Of a stretch of DNA of 64,000 nt, positions 34,872-47,452 are shown piece after piece. The notes beneath the pieces are model-generated. The model saw nothing but the letters and a program-made list of their open reading frames with translations, was not told where the DNA came from and searched no databases. The stretch's first letter is position 1; each line of letters starts with the position of its first letter. A program made the translations under genes and the position numbers. The stretch comes from Nageia nagi (Eukaryota; Pinophyta), in NCBI GenBank assembly GCA_050084985.1, contig JBITNC010000002.1:18166001-18230000 (forward strand), written 5' to 3'.

Positions 34872-35485
34872 TATATGGTACTATAGAGACATGTTATGTG
34901 GTATGTGTCATTGTATAAAAAAGTAATATGGTATTGCATGGATGGGTAACCTTGTATGGATGTGGCATGAAAATTGAGGTAATTCAAATGTGTAGGTTTT
35001 TACCATTTTGAGATGGTTACCATAAATTTTAATTCATAAGGAGTTTGAAGGAAATAATTTTTTAGGTATTTTTTGATATTTATGCATTAATGTAGTATAT
35101 TTTACCATGTTTATTATTAAATTTTAAAATATTTTAGGAGAGGAATTTAATTTGTGATAAACCTCTTTTGAAGTTGATCCAAGCTGAGTTGACTCTCCTA
35201 AGATATTCTATGGTTCAAGTTCAGACTTACCACTACTAATAAGGAAACCTTTAAGGAGATTAAGGATCTTATGTTTATCCACTTATAGTATAAAATTAGC
35301 ATCATTTCTTAGAATTCATGATGGAAATATTATAAGTGAAAACAAAAGACTCCATTTCTCAACTATAAACTTAGGCTTGACTACATCTAGCTCTCACGCC
35401 ACCTACCTATGTTGGATACTCTTAAATCATGGTAGGATCTTCAATCATTTGGGTAGGTTTGGGTTTTTCAAATTTAGAATATATA
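34872..35485. repeat. Host repeat X and minisatellite, right of Gypsy-2
   Basis: Continues the 22-24-bp minisatellite and repeat X seen at 21240-21572 (X at 35144-35283). No gene. Confidence 0.6.
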
Positions 35486-36166
35486 TGTAGATACCTAAAA
35501 TTAATTTATTATTAATTAATAAATCATATTTAGACATATCAAAAAATTAAATGGTAATATTACATAAATCAAGGCTAATGTGTTATCAAAGTGTTACACC
35601 ATGTGCTAAGTTCAATGCTTTATCATTAATCATGATTATATATAGAAATGTATTGATATTAAAAATATCATATTCCATTATTATAGTATTCCCTCACCTC
35701 TTTCTCTATCCTTACAGGTATAAAAGGAGGAACACAAACTAATACTTCCTATAGAATCTCTCTAATAGGTGGTTTTCCATACATCATACTAAACTAATGA
35801 TGTATCTTGATGCCACCTATCTTAAGATTCTATTATTATTTTACATTACATTATGTGCTATCATATTTATATGCTTTCACCTTACTTAATGAACAATATG
35901 TGTGATGTGAGAGGAATACGAACATGGTATATGCATTTTTCTACTTTGCGAACTAGAGCGATAGATATGAAGGATGTCAAGCATAGATTCAGATCATTGA
36001 ATATCCACATGGATTCATCCTAGATCAAATCCTATCCTTTGCACTTTTTGCTATATTTGAGGATGTTCATATTTTTTAGGTAGCCTTGATAAGTATCTTG
36101 CAACTATATATTGTAGCTCTTTATTTCTTGTATTTTTTTATTGCAAATTATTATTTAGAGACTACA
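35486..36166 (+). repeat. Gypsy-3 5' LTR
   Basis: 681 bp, TGTAGATACC...GAGACTACA. It matches the split 3' LTR, for example around ataaaaggaggaacaca and taggtggttttcca. It is followed by ttttggtgaaccc, a likely primer-binding site; the tRNA is not identified. Confidence 0.85.
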
Positions 36167-36299
36167 TTTTGGTGAACCCAAATACTCTTACATAACCTAC
36201 AATTTCATTCTATGGCATCATTTCTTTGGATTCATGAATCCTTTTGAATTATTATTCCTTCCTTTGCCTAAAATTCTTAGAATACATGTTAGACAAAGA

Positions 36300-37665
36300 A
36301 TTAATACTAAGGTTTATTTTGCTTTTTTCTTGAAGAATACCTTACCCTTAGAAGAACAACCTAATATCATAAGAGGAAAGGTTCATTTTGAGGATATTTA
36401 AAGAAGTGTTAGAATAAATCCTAATGTTCTTTAACAACTTGTAGAACTATATCCTAATGCTAGATTGATGATTGATGAAGAAAGTAATAATATATATGAT
36501 AATGCTAGAAAAGAACAATCTAATTCCATTGGTTCAAATATGAGCATAGTTGGTAAAACACCTAGTATATATCATATTGACACTAATGTTGAAGAGGAAT
36601 TTGAAAGTATTAATCTAGAAGATCATGTTACTACATTTGAACCTTTATATGATTTTGATGTTATTTCTCTTAATGTTAAATCTGTGATTGAGTTAATGTC
36701 TTTTGATAGTTGGTTGGAATATTATATTACTAATAATTATCAAGCTCTTTTAGATATTGTAACCAAACATGAGATTATAAATGTAAATGAGGAGCTAAAA
36801 AATCCATAATTCATCAATTCTTTGTTTGAATATGATCAACCAAGTTCAATTAAGCTATTTATTTTTGTAGCAAAGAAATCAAATGATGCCAACACTTTCC
36901 CTGATTGTGCTCATAGAGTTGACATCATTGATTTTTCTAAATCTTTAGAATATCTTATAACATATCAATGCTCCCCATGAATCATATTATATGAGGATTT
37001 TATATCTTCTTCATTGGTGTAACATGAACAAGCAACTTTAAGTACGATTCCTAATGCTACTCCAAAAGATTAAGGTAAGCAAATTCAAATTGAACTAAAT
37101 ACACCTAAGGATCTAGAATAATAAATTAGAAATATTATCAATAAATCATGTGAAAAGAAAGATGATTGGTTTATTTAGTAACATGATATTTAAATTGATT
37201 TATTCATAGAAGCATAAGAGTCCATATAAGTTTAGAAAGTTACAAATGACCAAAGAGTAGATCATTTATACTAATTGTTAGATAATATAGAAGATAAAAT
37301 AATTAATTTAATTGGTCCTTATTACAAACTAAAAGAAGAAAAATTAAAATGAGCTCAATTAGAACAATAAGAACACCACCTCAGATAGTTATCCCACCAC
37401 CAACCCAAGTGGTTCCTTCATCAATAGTCACTCAACCTTCTATCGATGAAATACAACTAAAATAAAGAGTAGCAAAATTAAAAAATCATTTGCTGAGTAA
37501 TGTTGATGATAACTATTTATTTTTCTTAAAAATACCTTTATGTGATATAATTACTTGCAAAATATTGAATAGCAAAAAAGTCTTAAATTTTTAAAATTTG
37601 ATGATTCTCAAGGTCCTAAGATGCATGTTTGACAATTACAAGAAGGTATTGAATTTGTGCATGAT
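36300..37665 (+). pseudogene. Gypsy-3 gag-region ORF and linker
   Basis: The frame 36465-36809 (114 codons) is acidic, lacks any motif I recognise (LMIDEESNNIYDN, LEYYITNNYQALLD) and has open sequence in the same frame on either side. Further on, about 37,350-37,665 encodes a Pro-rich linker and then a Gag-like segment (KFDDSQGPK-HV, GIEFVHD). Position after the 5' LTR and primer site supports an N-terminal Gag role. Broken. Confidence 0.45.
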
Positions 37666-39105
37666 AGTTTTACTAATATTGGAGGTGGTTTTTAAAGGGA
37701 ACCAATAACCCTATGTACATCATGCCTTAAGATATTTAATATAGTTTTGAACCATGCATAAACACTTCTTAGTAACATATATTATCCCTAATACACCTAA
37801 TGACAACTTGCGATTACAACCTTACCAAGGCAAAATACAAACTTCTAACCAGATACATCATTCAAGCATAGATAACAAAACTTCCAAATCCCTTGAGGGG
37901 CTACCCCTTCACCTTTGTCTCTCTCTCGAGATACCTATAGAGTTGAACAAAATAAAGAAATCCAAGGATGAATGGGAAGTACATTGAATCTCACCCTCAA
38001 AGTTAAAAAATAGCAAGAAAAATAATACATTATATTGTAGTCCAACACCCCCCTAAAATATCGCTCCAACAATCTATTGAGTGCCATAAAAGTTTCAACT
38101 TTCTGAAAAACCTTCTTGGTACATCAAGCTCTTATACATCCCTATTTCAATAGGTCTATAATAGACCAAGTGCTAATCATACCTCTTGCTCTTTACTGAG
38201 ACACGTACCACCACCTAGTACTAACCTGAATCTAGTTCCTAAGAGGAACCACCCAAGGAAACCTTTGTTTAACCTTTATGCAGAATAAAACAAAAAGAGA
38301 GATCCCTACAAAATAAATCAAGACTTCAAGGGCTTATAAATAGAAATAAATTATAGCACACAAAATCGTTCATACAAAAGAGAATAAAAGGCACAAAGCA
38401 AGAAACTTGACAGTAGATGGAGGAATTAGCCAATTCTATCTTCAAAAATAAAATCTGCTCCAAAGAGAACTACATTATATTATGGCTTAACATCCTACAG
38501 GCATGTCACTCCAACATCCCATGTGTTGAGTGATAGATGTACTTCTCTATAGCTACCAATGCATTTTCTACAAAAAAAACCTCAAAGCTCCACCCCTAGT
38601 CATAATGGCTCCAAGAGGGATAAAAGTACTAATCGGGCCTCTTGCTCTCTCTAGAAGCTCATTACATCTCCTAGCACCAGTTCATCATGATTCCTTCTAT
38701 GGGAGTCTACCATATCCTCCCCTGCTTTGAAAACTACTTAACATAAAAGAGCTGAAGTCCCCCTTAGTCTAGATCCCAAAACACTCTCCCTCATAACATT
38801 GCATGATGGAGAATCTGTCCAAAGTAAGAAGCCATAAAAAATCCCTTGCTTGTAATGAACCAATGCTCACAAACCCCATCGACCTTCCTACCCAGATAAA
38901 AGCAACCCTTCCAATGGCCCCAACAACCTTCATCATATCCTCCTTTACTCTCGAATCATCATCCTCATCATCCGAATCTCCTCCAGCATCGAGCTTCTCA
39001 AACCCTAGTCATCCTTGCCACTCCATCTCAATATTAAGGGATTTCTCTTTCAAGAAATATTCAAAAAGGGTTAACTCTTATGATATCAACTTGAGGAAGA
39101 TAAAC
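37666..39105. mobile_element. Unexplained 1.44-kb insert within Gypsy-3 gag
   Basis: Sits between two identical 18-nt stretches, attgaatttgtgcatgat, at 37648-37665 and 39106-39123, both read as IEFVHD of Gag. The insert is richer in C, contains two weakly similar halves (38,020-38,250 and 38,460-38,720) and has no recognisable protein. It could be a duplication inside gag or an unknown element. Confidence 0.35.
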
Positions 39106-39880
39106 ATTGAATTTGTGCATGATCATGATATGTTAGCTAAATTATTTTCTTACAGTTTGAAAGATAAAGCACTAAAATGGCATTTTACTATTCTTGAAAA
39201 GAGTATTGATAGGTATTAGTGTCTTATTTATTTATTCATAGAAAATTTCAAGTACAACATAAAATAACAAGCAATATATAAATATTTTTGTAGAATTAAA
39301 CAATAAAGTAATCAAAATTTGATGAACTTTATCAAAATTTGAAAAAAATTACAAATAAAGTGATTATTACTAAAATATATTTAAAATATGTTTTTATTGA
39401 TTATTTGTTATCTCAATTATAATTAGAAGCTATTGATCTTGATGATTTATCTTTAGGTAAGATAATTGAGATTGTTAAAAAATTGTATTATTCAAAACAC
39501 TAAAGCTGTTTATAAATTATAAACTAAAAATACTATTAATTACATTGTAGTTCCACTTATTACAAATTCTAATAAACCAATAATAGCAAATGCAAACAAT
39601 AAAAAAAATCACAAAGAAGGAAATTTATAAAGTTAACTGAATATGTGGATTCTATTCTTAATATTTTATTAGAAAATGACCTCATTCGGTTACCATCGAT
39701 ATTTCAACATCATTTTCCACATGGGGTTCTAAAAAACTATAGGTTTGAAGAATTTTGCAATTATCATAGAACTTCACATCATCTAATAAAAAATTGGAGG
39801 CATATAAAGAATATTATTCATGACGTTATTAGCATTTATGATTGTAATTTTCATTCTTGTGTACATGCTAGGTAACATTC
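39030..39880 (+). pseudogene. Gypsy-3 gag core remnant
   Basis: Reads SYDINLRKINIEFVHDHDMLAKLFSYSLKDKALKWHF, the classic central helix of plant Gypsy Gag. Broken sequence follows to the frame 39645-39875, which holds CNYHRTSHHLIKNWRHIKN. That matches the zinc-knuckle-like YHR-SHxT--C stretch of Tat Gag with some ligands lost. Confidence 0.6.
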
Positions 39881-39977
39881 ACATTGCATTCATAATGAAA
39901 GTAAGAAGTATAGTACATGCATTTATTCATAATCAAATCCATAGGAATAATATATAAAATCTTAAATATACATAAAT

Positions 39978-40006
39978 ACACACACACACAAACACACACA
40001 CACATA
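39978..40006. repeat. CA dinucleotide microsatellite
   Basis: About 13 CA units, interrupted once by an extra A. Confidence 0.9.
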
Positions 40007-40019
40007 TGGTACAAATATC

Positions 40020-42330
40020 ATGAATACAATCCAACTAAGTGCTAAGCATAGTTGGCCAACTACTATTGCTACCATCTCCTCTACCCCATCTCTCTTATCA
40101 TCATACTCTCCTTACAAACTAGTCGTAGCCCAAGATATACTACTAACACTAAGACTAATAGAAAAAAACCTCCCTTTCAGTCGATTGTACTTTGTTTTCA
40201 ATTTTGCAATCTCCTCATGTTACTCTTGATTTTTCTTCACTTGGTCACTTATGAATTATCAAGCTTGATTCGGAGGTGGCATGGATAGTATATCCTTTAA
40301 TAGTACCTTGTCCTATGAAACTCATGTTAGTTATCCTTGTAAATTTACCACCACAATAGTTAACATCATCATCTCAGCCTACAAATATTGTAGCCTAGCA
40401 ATATCAACCTCTAGCTCTGCAACCCTAGGTCTCATATCTTCTACCTCTATTATACACTAGAATTCATTACTTTAATAATTTGAATCTAAAACTATATAAT
40501 CAAACTCAAGCTAAATTTGTGTGTTACTAATAAAATATTTACAAGCTTATGTACCTGCAAGTGATGTAGCCATGGGAATAACATCAACACTAAGGTTGAT
40601 GTCTATAGATACCATACTAGGGGTAATGAGTAGTGATCTAAGGTCCATTATGTGTACCTCCTCCTCCTCCTCCTAGAAATCAAAATCAACATAGTATTCA
40701 TCCAAAGACTCATTAGAGAAGACCTCCATCTTTTCCTCATCCTCAATGTGTGGAAGACCAATATGCATTTGGCATATGATGGCCCATCACTCATCATATC
40801 AAACCATTGTGTACATACTAGGGGCATATAAGATCTTAGTAGGTCCATCTCTCCATCATCTCCTCCCATATCATATTCCATGTTGACATCACTAATGCAC
40901 CTATTGGTGGATCCCTCTTTACCATCTACTGAATATTTTATTTTAGGGTAGTTGGGATATCCTATGTAATCCTGAATTGATGAAGCACTTAGCATGGATA
41001 ATATGACTCTATGATTTTTCTTTGGTATTGAAGGAAGCAATGCTGAAGAACCCATGCAAGGTGATGGGCATCCTTCTCTTATACATAGTCATGATATGCA
41101 TACTAGATGATATCATTTGATTGAAAGGTATTCACCTCCTAACATCTCACCTTTATCTCATTTGATGCTATATGGTATCTCACCTCTGTATTCCATCAAG
41201 TGATGGTAGCATCGATGTCATTAGTATAGGATCTCTATAAACCAATAGGCCTGAACATTATAATATGCTAATAGGACCACACCTATAAAAATCTAGCATA
41301 AGCAATGATGATGTTGAACTTGTCCACCATCACTGCATGGTGCCAATCCTGATAGAGCTATACCAATATAGTTGATTCCCATAAAAATATGTTTCCCTTA
41401 CGTATATCACTTGGAAAATCCAAATTAGGATGCATGTAAATGTAGAATTATTTTGTTTAGGCACAAGAATACAATAATTAATGAAGTAATAAGAAGGAAA
41501 AGATTCTACACACCTGGTACAAATTGGTATGTTGTATATTGATATGTTGCTTTCTTCTCCCAATCATTATCATGACTTTCTATCAACCAGTAAGAGAGGT
41601 CATCCAAGCGTTAATTGCTCATCCTTAATGGTAACATAGTATATAATCTTTTTACAAATGGGAACCCTCCAAATGTGGTACATATCAAGTAAGGTAATGA
41701 TTATTTCACATTTTAGAAGATGGAAAATTTTGTTATTTATCTCCTATCTCTCAACTAGGGCTTTCAAAAATGGATATTTAATTTACATATGCCCTGCAAA
41801 TAGCAAATAATAGAATCCATCCTCCTCTAGGTGTGTGTTGTCATTGTTCGATAAAATTCAATTATGATATTTCTCTAGGGAATATCACTACATTATCCCA
41901 CCCTTAATGAGCTTCTTCTGCACCTGCAACATAAAAATTCAAACACATGATCTAGTATGGCATATTACAAAAAAATATAAGCAAAATCATTTAAAAATAA
42001 CCACTTTTGAACAAAATTCAAACTAAATAAGAATTACAACATTGTTGCGGTTCATTATTTACAAACAAAATAATAAATTCCTCCCTCAAATGAGAGAATT
42101 TTTTTATACACAAATTGACATGTTTAAGTTTTCCTTAAAAATGTTAAGGATTGGGGCATAAAATCAAATTTTGCAAGAAGAAAGAAAATGGCTAACTTAC
42201 AACATGATATTGAGATAACATGCATAAGAACTCTGCTATGTGTCCCCATTGATGTGCTAATGATTGCTCGATCCTCCTCCATGCCAACTCTTCACTGTTT
42301 GCCATCATGGGGTCACTAAATAAGTAATGA
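40020..42330 (-). pseudogene. Antisense degenerate multi-exon coding remnant inside Gypsy-3
   Basis: On the minus strand the sequence has an exon-like start (about 42,330 down to 42,197: MMANSEELAWRRIEQSL) ending at a gtaagt donor, and an acceptor-like ttgcag near 41,930. Further protein-like stretches include 40648-41055 (135 codons, with an Arg run from a CTC repeat) and a heptad-like segment RVAELEVDIARLQYL near 40,405-40,445. Several stops break it. The layout suggests a host or DNA-transposon gene (a CACTA accessory protein would have such a coiled coil), but I cannot assign it. Confidence 0.35.
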
Positions 42331-43833
42331 TGTAGTTCAAAATGATCCTAACTAGTTGATTCATGAAGGAAATCCACTCAAACCTTATCAAATCAATTTA
42401 AAAAATGCTAAATCAACTCAAGGTATTCTTAGTAAGAGCAAAAGTAAGAAATAAGACAAAATGCAAAAACAATTCATTTTGTTTAACTTTTTCAATTTTA
42501 TAAAAAAATACAAAAACCTTGGCTTTTTAGGGTGCAGATGCCTTTTCACCAAACTCATTTCTTATGCATGCAAGTTATAATTTTATTGCTTATTTTGAAT
42601 TCAAATTTTGTTACAAAATGATGCTTTCTTTTTCAAAAATAAATTCTTTTACATTCACAACATACACACCCTCCTTGTATAAATTTCCATGTTATTCATG
42701 CAATATCTTCATTGGTTATGAAATAGTGAATGTCAAATGATATATATGTGCACAAATGCTTGTCCAAAATACCATTGCTAACAATCCGTTATGTATAGAA
42801 TGAAAAGTCTACTATTGGGCCTCTACTAGTGGAGTCTCGATTAAACATACATTATTCAAAGGTCTCTGGTGCATCTATCAGCACTGGGCCATTTTGCATT
42901 CATTCTAGTCAACTAGTCCCAATTTCATTCATTCTCTATATTCAATTAGTCCATTTGTCCACTCATATATCTAGTTATCGAAGGTGGAATGGTTGCAGGG
43001 AACAACTGCAAGTAAGTTCTGGCTACTCTCTAGAAATGGGAAATGGAATTTGTGTCTCGATTATTAGAAACAAAGAAGGAGAAACTTGTGCTTGATGGTT
43101 TTTCAGAAGTCTATTTTTAAAAATCTTATGAAATTAAGTGAGTTCATGCCCTATAAGCTCTACTACTAGGGCATTCACAATTTACAGACCATATAATCTA
43201 TCGAAAGTCAAGTAGTTTCAAACTCAAGGCCATTTCATTACAAATATTTTGTATTGATTTCAAATAAAAATATCTTATAGATGTAAATACATTTTCTTCT
43301 AAGAATAAATTCTAGAACAATGGTATAACCATGAGCATATCTATCAAATTTATAGGTCATAGATAATTCTATGATCTCAAATTGACTTCACAACTTTGGG
43401 GCATTGTTCAATCCCATTTGCTTTGGGGCACCAACAAAATTCCAAATGAACCATCAACCACAGTGGAAATGGTTCAATTCAATGCATTATATCTATTTCA
43501 TATTTTCTACTACACACTTATTATTTTAAAAGATGTAATCTATGTAGGTATTATCCTATTTTCTTCCACAGATCTATCTTCACCAAATTTGAGGAGTAGA
43601 GCTGAAGGCATCCTCAATCCTCTAATTGAAAGATGAAACTTTTGGCCTAGTTCCCCTAAAGGAAAATTTCTTGGGAAACCAAGACGAAAATGAGGTAGCA
43701 AGATATAATACTTAAGTATAGAAATATTTCAAGGAGTACTTTTTATTGTTGAAAAAATTTCATACTTCTCCATGCTTCTTTGAATTATACAATTTCAAAT
43801 TCTTTTTCATTACATATCCAAAGAGGGACAAAA
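42331..43833 (+). other. Gypsy-3 3' non-coding region and polypurine tract
   Basis: No supported gene; the small frames at 42829-43095 and 43382-43636 show no domain. The last 200 bp (ttcttgggaaaccaag at about 43,668) resembles the Gypsy-2 3' UTR. The tract aaagagggacaaaa ends at 43833. Confidence 0.55.
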
Positions 43834-43955
43834 TATAGACACCTAAAAATGATTTATTATTAATTAATAAATCATATTTAGACATATCAAAAGAATAAAT
43901 AGGAATATTACATAAATCAAGGCTAATGTGCTATCAAAGTGTTATATCATGTATT
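43834..43955 (+). repeat. Gypsy-3 3' LTR, left part
   Basis: Begins TATAGACACCTAAAAATG (TG start mutated) after the polypurine tract. It is interrupted by Copia-A after gtatt. Confidence 0.85.
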
Positions 43956-44457
43956 TGTTAGAATTTGTAATGAAATATTGTGAATATCTAAACTCCTTGT
44001 AAATTCAATTAATCACTTAAAGGATATGTAGATACCTTAAGGGATTAATTGAATTCTTTATTATGTGTGGACTTTGACCTAACCATGGGGTTAGTTGGTA
44101 GGTTAAAGTTAGGTCACACATTTATTGTAACCCTAACCTTACCCTTGGGTTAAAGGGAGGTTAGGGAGGTGCTCTCAAGCTATAAATAGAGGGCCTCTCC
44201 TCTTGTAACACATCTAAGTTTTGGAGTAAGATTACTCTACTAGGTTGTGTAGGAGAGAGCAAGAGAATAGTTGTAAGAGAGGCATAGATTGAGAATAGAG
44301 AACTAGTTGCGGATGTACTCCCAAGGAGGGAGGAACCACATTATATTGGTGTCATATTGTGTGAATGTGTTAGTAGCTTGTAGATGTTGCATGTTGAATG
44401 TGATTGATCTTTTTATAGTCTTGGACCTTGGGAATTAGAGTAGGGCTAATTCTCTCA
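43956..44457 (+). repeat. Copia-A 5' LTR
   Basis: 502 bp, TGTTAGAATTTG...AATTCTCTCA. It carries a TATA box at 44181-44188 (tataaata) and, relative to the 3' LTR, an extra cacttaaag. Confidence 0.97.
44181..44188 (+). promoter_or_regulatory. TATA box of the Copia-A 5' LTR
   Basis: tataaata within ctataaatagagg, a canonical plant Pol II TATA about 275 bp before the LTR end. An identical copy is in the 3' LTR. Element transcription should start about 30 bp downstream. Confidence 0.75.
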
Positions 44458-44458
44458 A

Positions 44459-44472
44459 TTGGTATCTAGAGC
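44459..44472 (+). other. Copia-A primer-binding site (tRNA-iMet type)
   Basis: ttggtatctagagc, one base after the 5' LTR, matches the usual Copia TGGTATCAGAGC apart from an inserted t. It would prime minus-strand cDNA. Confidence 0.8.
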
Positions 44473-47452
44473 TTGGTGTGGAAGCTCTTCTTCTACATTT
44501 TGGAGGTTCTTCATCCTTCTCAAATTTGGAGATCTTAATCCTAATCTTCATTGTGAGGTAAAAGGTTTGCAAAGGTATAACCTTCTATCCTTCTTTAACT
44601 AAGTTCATTATGATACTAATTTTTTGTATGATTATGCTAGCTCAATGTCTTAGCAAAAATAACTTCAAATACCATAATATATTTTTGCTACTCTCTTCTT
44701 ACTAACAATATTTTATGTTAGTAATCTATTTTTAATGTACAAAGAAAATGCCTTTTTTGTGAGCAAAAATATATTATGATAGCATCTTATTGAAAAGTTT
44801 TTTTTTACAATAGTCTTTTGTGAAAAGTATCAAAAAAAAGAGGATGGTGCAATTTTTTACATATTTTATTGTTGAAATAAAGTGGAGGACTTTATTTACA
44901 AGTTCTTTGAAATATTTACAATATATTTTTCAAAAATTATAAATTTTTGGGGGGGACAAAATAATAAAGTTTACAAAATAGTTAACACCATGTAAAAATT
45001 ATTATTGTTATTGGGAGGTCAAATTAGTAAGAGAAGGGCCACGTGGAGGGCCACGTTGGTTGAGCGGTGGTCTTCCTCCTCCCCGCAGCCTGCTCCCTCG
45101 CCAGCTACATGAGCTCCTCCTCTCTCCCACTCCAGCCTGGTGAGTCACACGCAGCTCTCTCCTGGGGGGACAAAATAAAAAAATCTGTAAAGTGTTTGAT
45201 AAACTGCCTCGATAAGGTGACGTACGGTGCAGACCTTTCCTCGCAGCCTCCCTCACCAGCTCTGCATTTCGTGGGCTGCCATGATCGTAGAATATGCACA
45301 AATTAGGTACATTGAGGGTCTGAAAATTATTTAACAAAATGCCTCACCCAGATGCAGCCGCGATGATCGTTCAAATGTGCACCATCATCATTTTTTTTCT
45401 TCTTTCTTTGCCTCACGCGTACGAAGATGTTGAAACAAACCAGCGACTTATGTATATCCTGCACACATTGTAAGCACATTAAAATGCTATGTGCATCACT
45501 ACGTGCCTTCCCTATGCTTCCTTGTGCTTTCATTTTAGCTAGAAGCAGATATTAATCATGAGCCATGGAAGCCTTGGGTCCACGCGATGCAGATCGCACT
45601 CCCCCTCGTAGCCTCCTCCCAACCGGTGGGCTCCAGACTGCACACCCTTGCAGCCTCCTTCCAAACCGGTGGCCTCCAGACTGCACACCTCTGCAGCCTC
45701 CTTCTTCGCATCTCACCCTTGCTCGCAGCTGTCTCCTCCTCTCTTTGCTCTGTAGCAAGCTCATCTCCTCCCTCTTCCTCCTGCGCAAGCCTCCTCTTCC
45801 TCCTTCACCATCTCTTCTCCTAAGCATGGCTACCATCACCTCCATTGCTGACCTTGAACTCTCTCCATTGGCTGTCTTCTAGGTCATCCTACCTCCCACG
45901 GTTAAGGTTGATGGCTGCCAACTCCTTGGAAGTCTTCTTAGTCACTTTAATGCACTCAAATGCATTAAGTTAGTTTAGTTGACTACTTGCATTTTTGCTC
46001 TTCCAAAAGCAACGTATGCTTTTCTTGGTGGAAGAAAAAGGGGGGGTAATATTTTTACAACTAAAAAGCATTTAATTGTTTTTTGACTTAGGTGTATTTT
46101 TTATTTTTTAGTGCTTAAGGTAGGAGAAGCATTAAAGTGCATAAAGTAGGGGTATGGGTCTCCTTCTTTTCCCATTTAATGCATGAAGTGGTGAATATTT
46201 TTTAAGTTAAACTTAGCTTATTTTTAAAAATGCTTAGAATATTTTAATATTGCATGTTTAAATTACTAAGGTGCACATGCAATTTTTTAATGCTAACCTC
46301 TTAGCATTTTTTTCTAAGCATAGTAATTTAGTCTAAGCATGCTATTTTTTAAGTAAATAAGGGAAATTTTTTTACTTAAAATGCATACTTATAAGACAAG
46401 TCTTAGCATACAATTTTTTTTAGGGATAAAACTTTAAGTGAAAAGGGGGGAATTGGTATAATTTTTACTTAAATTTTATCTAGATCTTGCATGCTAGACT
46501 TGTGATGCATGTCTCTTTATCTTGTAAACCTTAATCTAGATCTTGCATGCTAGACTTATGATGCATGTATCTTTATCTTGTTTGAAGAATAAAATATGCT
46601 TAGGACTTAAATTTTTTAAGTTAAATAATGCATGATGCATGATTACTTTTTTTTTTTAAGTCATAGAATAATGCATGTTATGAATTAAATACTAAGTAGG
46701 ACTTAGTTCTTTTGTTTAATTCATTAAGTGCTTAATATACAAAATGTAAAAGTCCTTTAGGGGTTAGTACAAAACCCATTGGACTTTTTAAGGTTTTTCA
46801 AGCTCGTGTGGATGATGCAATTTTACTTTACTTTATATTTTTGCACAATTTGCTTATACTTGCAAAAATACAAATATTGAAAGTAACCCCTAAAATGAAC
46901 ACATCTGCACGTATTCTTCCACAACATGACTTGTTTGGGGAGCCATAAGGTGAGGACAGGGCAGACTGGAGCCCTTTTAGTCCGAATACCCGAGTGGTGG
47001 TAAGTCCGTCTTAATTTCCCCTAAGACCTCTGTTGGATTGGACATAACTCTATTAGGTGGACAGGCATGTGTGTAGTGATACCACATGTCCACACGTCCA
47101 TTCAGGGATTATCCTGATAACCTAGGAGGAAAACTGAAAACCTTAATCAAGATAATTAAAATGGTCGGTCCAAGATACGTCGGATCCTTGGAAAATAGTT
47201 GGTACTTCTCCTTGTGAGAGTATATTACTGACCAAGGTGAACTAGTTGAGGACTGGTAGTACCTGGGCTCCACCTTGCGGGCATCCAAGTGAAGGCCTAA
47301 TTCTATACAAGAAAACAACCCCAACTTTATTCCTCTACGGATCGTGGTTATAAGTTTGCACATGTGGGACATGTTTACTTATGTTTGATTTGTATATATG
47401 GAAACTTGTAAAAATTTTGCATTCTTATTGCATATTTATTTTTGTACAGACA
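44473..47452 (+). other. Copia-A long leader, possible intron, with GC-rich island
   Basis: About 3 kb without a gene. A donor-like gaggtaaaag (GT at 44558) and an acceptor-like tttatttttgtacag ending at 47450, two bases before the gag ATG, could bracket an intron of about 2.9 kb. Inside, 45,020-45,900 is strikingly GC-rich. 46,479-46,590 is a 54-bp tandem duplication. 46,920-47,370 is conserved in Copia-D. The short frames across the GC island are composition artefacts. Confidence 0.6.
45611..45695 (+). repeat. 42-bp tandem repeat in the GC island
   Basis: Two adjacent units containing aaccggtgg-ctccagactg, plus the start of a third (gcctcctt). The period of 42-43 bp keeps several frames open. 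Confidence 0.85.

Noticed and set aside
45008-45882. Overlapping Arg/Pro/Ser/Leu-rich frames on both strands of the GC island
   Set aside because: Open because of base composition and the 42-bp repeat; no domain, and the area is element leader.
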